This document shows positions 59,661 to 64,000 of a DNA stretch of 64,000 nucleotides, in pieces (position 1 is the first letter of the stretch; the number at the start of each line of letters is the position of its first letter). Under the pieces are notes generated by a model. That model did not search any database. It saw only the letters and a program-made list of their open reading frames with translations, and had not been told where the DNA came from. The translations under genes and the position numbers were made by a program. The stretch is from Epiperipatus broadwayi (lineage: Eukaryota; Onychophora; Udeonychophora; Euonychophora; Peripatidae), in assembly GCA_028023455.1 (NCBI GenBank), contig JAQFVV010012574.1:1155959-1219958 (forward strand). Reading direction: 5' to 3'.

Positions 59661-60540
59661 ATAATTTGAGACAGCAATGATTTTATATGGTTCAATATAT
59701 AAGGCTAGTTGAAAGTTTCTCTCAGAGATATTTTTCTTCTTCTACATTCATTTTAATGTAATTAGTTACATACTTGGGTCAGAAATGATCACCTTTTAGC
59801 CAGAGTTCAGTACATGGTGTTTGTAAATCCCATAATATTATATTATTTTTCAAACATGATTTTTTAAATTAAAAATAAGATCAATTTAATATCAGGCTTC
59901 CAAGCTGACTTTCTGACTACTAACCTTATTCCACAAAAATTCTAATAAATTCTACTTCCTACACACTTTTTTTGTTTTAAAAACAATGCTGATATCAATT
60001 TTCCATCCAATCACATCACTATCTCAGAAATTATTGCATTACAACTTGATCAATTGATTTTATTTTTACAATAAATATTATCTTTTTAATATATATATAT
60101 ATTTATACATTAATTAAAAAACAAATTTCATTTTTTTAGAAACAAAGGTCTCACTTCCTGCATGTTTTTTTAACTAGTTGGTAAACAATTTTCATTTCTT
60201 CTGAGATAAAGATCCTAATTCATTTTTTTAATTAATTGAGAAATAAGTTTTGTTCTTTGTTTTTCAAAAAATAAATGAAACTATTCAAGAAAAAAAAATT
60301 TCTTTCATTTACAGTTATCCCTAATAAAAATTAAACATTTATATTATTAATAAAATGTCTTAAATTTACGACATGATCATTTCATTTATGTAAATCTTTT
60401 GTTAAGTTTAACTTAGCTAAAACCTTTTTATATATTTTCACTTCTAAATTCTTTAAAAAACCCATACATACACACACATATAATATTAAAATAAATATTT
60501 TCATATTGTAGAAATTATAAACCTGGTTTTTGTTTTTATT
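59661..60540. other. AT-rich stretch, nothing recognised
   Basis: No open frame or repeat family was assigned. Confidence 0.4.
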
Positions 60541-60554
60541 TGTTTGTAATTATA

Positions 60555-60645
60555 ATAGCATTGACATTTTAACTTTATTTCACCTGCCATATCACCATAT
60601 TATTAGTAACAGGTGGGACTCAATTAAAATGTCAATGCAATTACA
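60555..60645. repeat. Short inverted repeat
   Basis: GCATTGACATTTTAA and its inverse TTAAAATGTCAATGC enclose a second inverted pair, CACCTG/CAGGTG. It may be a small MITE. No clear target duplication. Confidence 0.55.
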
Positions 60646-60842
60646 TTGAAAACAAAAATAACACACACTGCTAAACAAGAACACTGTAAATATATATTAA
60701 ATTATATGACTAGAATATAGGCAAATTTAGAATTTAAAAAATAATAAATAAGTACTACTAATAGTATTACCTTCATGAAACATTCTATTTTTGAATTATT
60801 CTTTTTTTATATACAAAATATATGTGACAACAAATGAAAATA

Positions 60843-60948
60843 GCATTGTTAGCCAAGAGGTCATCGCAGCCGCCTTGCAAGCAAGTAGTTGGTTGCAGAC
60901 GGTTGTGGGTTCGCCTCCCAGCCGATGCTATGATATATGGAAAAAAAA
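60843..60948 (+). mobile_element. tRNA-derived SINE with 14-bp target duplication
   Basis: GTTAGCCAAGAGGTCATCGC (A-box region), GCCTTGCAAGCAAGTAG, the B box GTGGGTTCGCCTCCCAG, CCGATGCTATGATATATGG and a 10-A tail. Perfect 14-bp direct repeats AACAAATGAAAATA lie at 60829-60842 and 60949-60962. This is the typical LINE-mobilised insertion signature. Confidence 0.85.
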
Positions 60949-61039
60949 AACAAATGAAAATATTATTTTGAATTGATTATGTTTTTTTTAATTTTATATA
61001 CCACCATCATTTTAAATTGATTCATTGCAAGATGAAGAT

Positions 61040-62570
61040 CATCCATTTCTTATGTGATCTCTTGTATTAAACTTCTATGTCTATCTATTATAATATCTTC
61101 TAATAATATGGATCCAACTCAGCATGATTTCAGTTTTATAATTTTTTTAATGATGTCAGTAATACTTTTTTGTTCTCTCATCCATATATTTTCTTTCAAA
61201 GCCTTCTTATTATTCTCCAAATATTTTTCTCTGTACTTTGTTATTAATTTCTGAACTCTCTATACTATTCTTTTGTTAAATATTAAAGTTTCAGATTCAA
61301 ACATTAGAACTGGGTAAAACACATCTTTTAAAAGAATTTTTTTTTTAAACAAATAATTTCATTTCCTTTTATTATTTAGTTATTTATACCAAATATATTT
61401 TTTTCAAATTTAATTCTTTGATTAATTATATCCATTATGTTTCCACATGTTTTTGTAATCTGACTAAAAGATTTGTAGCTATTAATTTCTAATTGCAGAA
61501 TATCCGTATTAAAATTTATTTTTTCTAGGACAAACTATTGAACATTAGTTTAGACTTTTTAGCATATTAATTTATTTTCTCACTTTCATTTTACAATGAC
61601 ATGTGTATAAAATCTAAATAACTTCAACAATCTTCATTTCTTTATGTTCTGAATTTAATTCATAAATTACTTCTAATAAATTTTGTAGATATTGAATCAT
61701 ACTGTTGTGCATTTTTACCAACATTAACTTTTATAAGAGTCACTACGTAATTTAAGCAATTCTGAGGTATTTCAATAAACATACTTTACAAACTATGGCA
61801 ATTTGCAAGGTTTGTATCTTGATGGTTTAAATCATTACTTACTGTGGAAATAGTTATAGAAATCAAACGACTTTTCTTACTACAAAAATTTGAAGTATAA
61901 TTATAATTCTTACCTAATGGCATTTTCTACATATTTCTTTTAATACTTAGAAATGATACACAAATTTCTTAAAATTTAACTTGTTTTCTTGGACTGGTTT
62001 GAATCCAAAATTCATCATAGACAAGTCATAATTAATTTGACCAAAACCTCATGTAAAATTATAGAAGACTAATAAGCCTTAAATTTAAACAAAGCAAAAC
62101 TCTCCATACAATAGTGCCAACAAGAGCAATCAATGGATGCCAGAAGGCTTGTGTTTAGTGGTTTAAGCCTTAAATTTCTAATATCTTTTTTTTAGCTTTT
62201 TTAAATATTAATATCACTATTTCATTCTTCCAATCATCTGCTACATTATTATTATTTAGATAAATAGTATAGTTTATCAACAATTTTCCTATTTTTTACT
62301 TCTTTTAAGATTTCTATAATAATTCCATCATTTCCTGAAACTTCTTTCTTTTTTATAGATTTTAATTGTTTATTTTACCTCTTCATTTTAAATGTTTGAC
62401 CATTCAGAAGATGTAGTAATTGTAGGGGATACTTTATTTTCTTCTTCTTTATTATTATATGATTTTTTGCAGAAGTCTTATATACATTTTATAGCATCAC
62501 TTTTTTAATAATAATTTTATCTTTTCTTGTTGTTGTTGTTGTTGTTGTAACAACATTTTTGCCCAATAAC
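61040..62570 (-). pseudogene. LINE reverse transcriptase, decayed, minus strand
   Basis: In minus-strand order: GNDGIIIEILKEV (fingers; family GKAPGNDGIxxE) near 62.33 kb, ADDWKNEIVILIFKK near 62.2 kb, KVNVGKNAQQYDSISTKF (motif B; family RQGDSISPKLF) near 61.7 kb, YLDFIHMSL (motif C, aspartates lost), then LEINSYKSFSQI, GNIMDIINQRIKFE and KGNEIICLKK near 61.35-61.5 kb, and a 3' end with ATGATGGTGG near 61.0 kb. Same group as 20.1 kb. It carries a foldback insertion at 62087-62163 and is riddled with stops. Confidence 0.75.
62087..62163 (+). mobile_element. Foldback family A, copy 4, internally deleted (77 bp)
   Basis: Starts AAACAAAGCAAAACTCTCC and ends GGCTTGTGTTTAGTGGTTT, so it joins the arm end directly to the tail end of the family. 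A perfect 14-bp direct repeat TAAGCCTTAAATTT flanks it (62073-62086, 62164-62177). The ends agree with copies 1-3, which defines both termini of the family. Confidence 0.83.
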
Positions 62571-62693
62571 ATGATATTGTTAAATTTATTCTTTTTTATG
62601 AATTTTCTTGCCAATAATCTATGATATGTTCTTATATTATTATTAACTCTTTTTTAAACATTTTATAGAATTCCAGATTTTAAATTTTTTGTA

Positions 62694-62930
62694 ATGGATC
62701 AATATAAAATATTTTCTTTTTTTTTTTTCTTTATAGCATCATTATCATTTTTAACCATTATTGATTCACTGCAGAATGAAGGTTTCTCCAAGACAATTCA
62801 TCTTCTTCAATCTCTAGCTTCTCTTATCCACATCATCCCAGCAAACTTTGTTATTTCATTTATCCATCTTACATGTGGTTGCCTTCTAGATATTTTACAG
62901 TCTTCATATATCCAATGATTTATCTCAGTT
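62694..62930 (-). mobile_element. LINE 3' end, probably nested in a longer LINE
   Basis: Minus strand: WIYEDCKISRRQPHVRWINE, ITKFAGMMWIREARD, then text ending in LEKPSF, CSESI and a TGATAATGATGC tail. This is the C-terminus of the LINE type, yet it lies between endonuclease (63.9-63.0 kb) and RT (62.5 kb) pieces of the same strand, as if a 5'-truncated copy had been inserted in the linker of an older one. The plus-strand frame here is a shadow. Confidence 0.65.
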
Positions 62931-63039
62931 GAAAATTTCTTGGTAAATTGCAGTTTTTGTATACTAGTTAAATGAGTTCCAGTTTTTAACAGAATATAAA
63001 TTATATTTTTATTGTATTAACTACCTTTATTATCTTCTT

Positions 63040-64000
63040 AGTAATCTCACTTAAGTTTGAATATTTTTCAAATTCTGTCAATATATTAAAATGATTAGCA
63101 AATTTAAATTTAAATTTATTGAAATGTTCTGAGGATTACAAATGTCAACTGTTAATATTGTCTTTCATAGTTTTTGATTAATATGTATCTTATACCTCAC
63201 TAATCAGTGGTCCCTTTTTGTGTTAAATCTATTAAGAATCTTACAATCTCAAAATACATATTTCTTTTTAATCAAAACACAATCAGATTATTCTGTGCTT
63301 GTATTTAAATATTTTCATATCCATTTACATTTAGAGTTTGTTTTTGCTTTCAAAGAAGAAATTTGAAATATACAATTTTTTTTCTACAAATTCCACAAAT
63401 AATCCTCTCCCATTTCTTTCTTCAAAATCAAATTTATCCACAGGACTTTCACCTTATAATTGTTTTCCAATTTTAACATTAAAGTATCTTATGATAATAT
63501 TAAAATGTAGTTTGTTCTGATCAAAACCATTTTGTACACACACACACACACAAATTTTGCCTTGATAAATGAAAACTTACTGGGATATAAATTTGAACTA
63601 TTCACATTTGCTATCTTCAATTAATTTGAATAAGTAAACTTTCCATGTTTTCTGATATCCCAATAATATCCAAAATGCTGTTCTCCCATTTTTTTTTTAC
63701 TTAGAATAAATATCCTATCACTTGTGTTTCCAATATTTGAGCATTTGTAGAAAAGTATGTCCACTTTTTGAATCAAATATCTTTTCATCCTTAATTTTAA
63801 CTTCACAAGACTCAACAATGTCCTATTTAATATTAAAATGTTTGCAATCTTCCTTCACTTGAAAGTGATCTGTAGTTGTAAGTACCTAAATAAAAGGGCA
63901 TCATTAAGTGGCAGCCTGAACCTGCAATCAAGAAATTCCTTCCATCTTCCACTTCAACTGTCAATTGATGCTTTGAATGATGATTTTATAGCCTTCTGGA
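63040..64000 (-). pseudogene. LINE apurinic-type endonuclease domain, runs off window end
   Basis: Minus strand: near 63.87 kb LGTYNYRSLSSEGRLQTF (family LGTYNCRSLSSEERL), near 63.7 kb KCSNIGNTSDRIF, near 63.48 kb FNVKIGKQL, then VDKFDFEERNGRGLFVEFVE, KKLYISNFFFESKNKL and ILRFNTK-type text ending in DHxLVRYKI near 63.2 kb. These follow the exonuclease-endonuclease-phosphatase fold blocks (GDFNAKIG, ERNERG, NTFF...WTW, DHRLVRA). The enzyme would nick target DNA. Stops and substitutions inactivate it. The 5' end lies at or beyond the right edge. Confidence 0.75.

Noticed and set aside
62694-62918. 74-codon plus-strand ORF
   Set aside because: It is antisense to the LINE C-terminus read on the minus strand.

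Overview
The window looks like intergenic or intronic nuclear DNA of an AT-rich, CpG-poor metazoan, most likely an invertebrate. A+T is well above 70% by eye, coding density is very low, and almost every recognisable feature is a decayed transposable element. No bacterial-type gene, operon, rRNA or CRISPR array is seen. The taxon cannot be fixed from the sequence. The mix of Penelope-like elements with GIY-YIG domains, Charlie-type hAT transposons, tRNA-derived SINEs and LINEs ending in (GAT)n fits several invertebrate groups, such as arachnids, hydrozoans and some insects.

Layout: 0.5-1.3 kb holds a short Penelope-like element (PLE) whose GIY-YIG fragment lies between inverted terminal arms. 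2.0-2.2 kb is a near-perfect hairpin. 3.9-5.9 kb is a decayed hAT element. 7.3-12.3 kb contains weak candidates for host exons, the best being a signal-anchor-like first exon in a CpG-rich islet at 11.4-11.75 kb. 14.4-15.35 kb is a 0.9-kb foldback with two intact hammerhead ribozymes. 15.9-18.5 kb is a complete but dead hAT element with an 8-bp target duplication. 20.1-22.6 kb holds a LINE fragment followed by nested foldback elements. 25.1-26.0 kb is a second copy of the 14.4-kb family. 29.6-29.9 kb is another ribozyme-bearing foldback. 30.4-32.5 kb has local duplications and tandem repeats. 35.9-36.1 kb has a good candidate host exon. 36.8-38.5 kb is a cluster of three microsatellites, including about 800 bp of GATA. 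37.5-40.4 kb is a longer PLE with reverse transcriptase and GIY-YIG remnants, split by a foldback insertion. 42-47 kb holds LINE fragments. 47-58 kb is mostly featureless AT-rich DNA with scattered SINE and LINE ends. 58-61 kb has a hairpin element and SINEs. 61-64 kb is a LINE on the minus strand with another LINE end inserted in it.

The main result is a population of foldback elements in several sequence families. Several share a layout of inverted arms plus a short one-sided tail, direct flanking repeats of about 13-15 bp, and hammerhead ribozyme cores in the arms. Hammerhead motifs in terminal repeats (pLTRs), inverted arms and a short tail are established PLE features, and the window contains two PLE copies built the same way. 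The inference is that these are non-autonomous PLE-derived elements mobilised by PLE machinery. The hammerheads at 14.6 and 15.2 kb have complete cores with compensating stems and could still cleave.

No complete host gene is present, and no set of host genes can be said to work together here.
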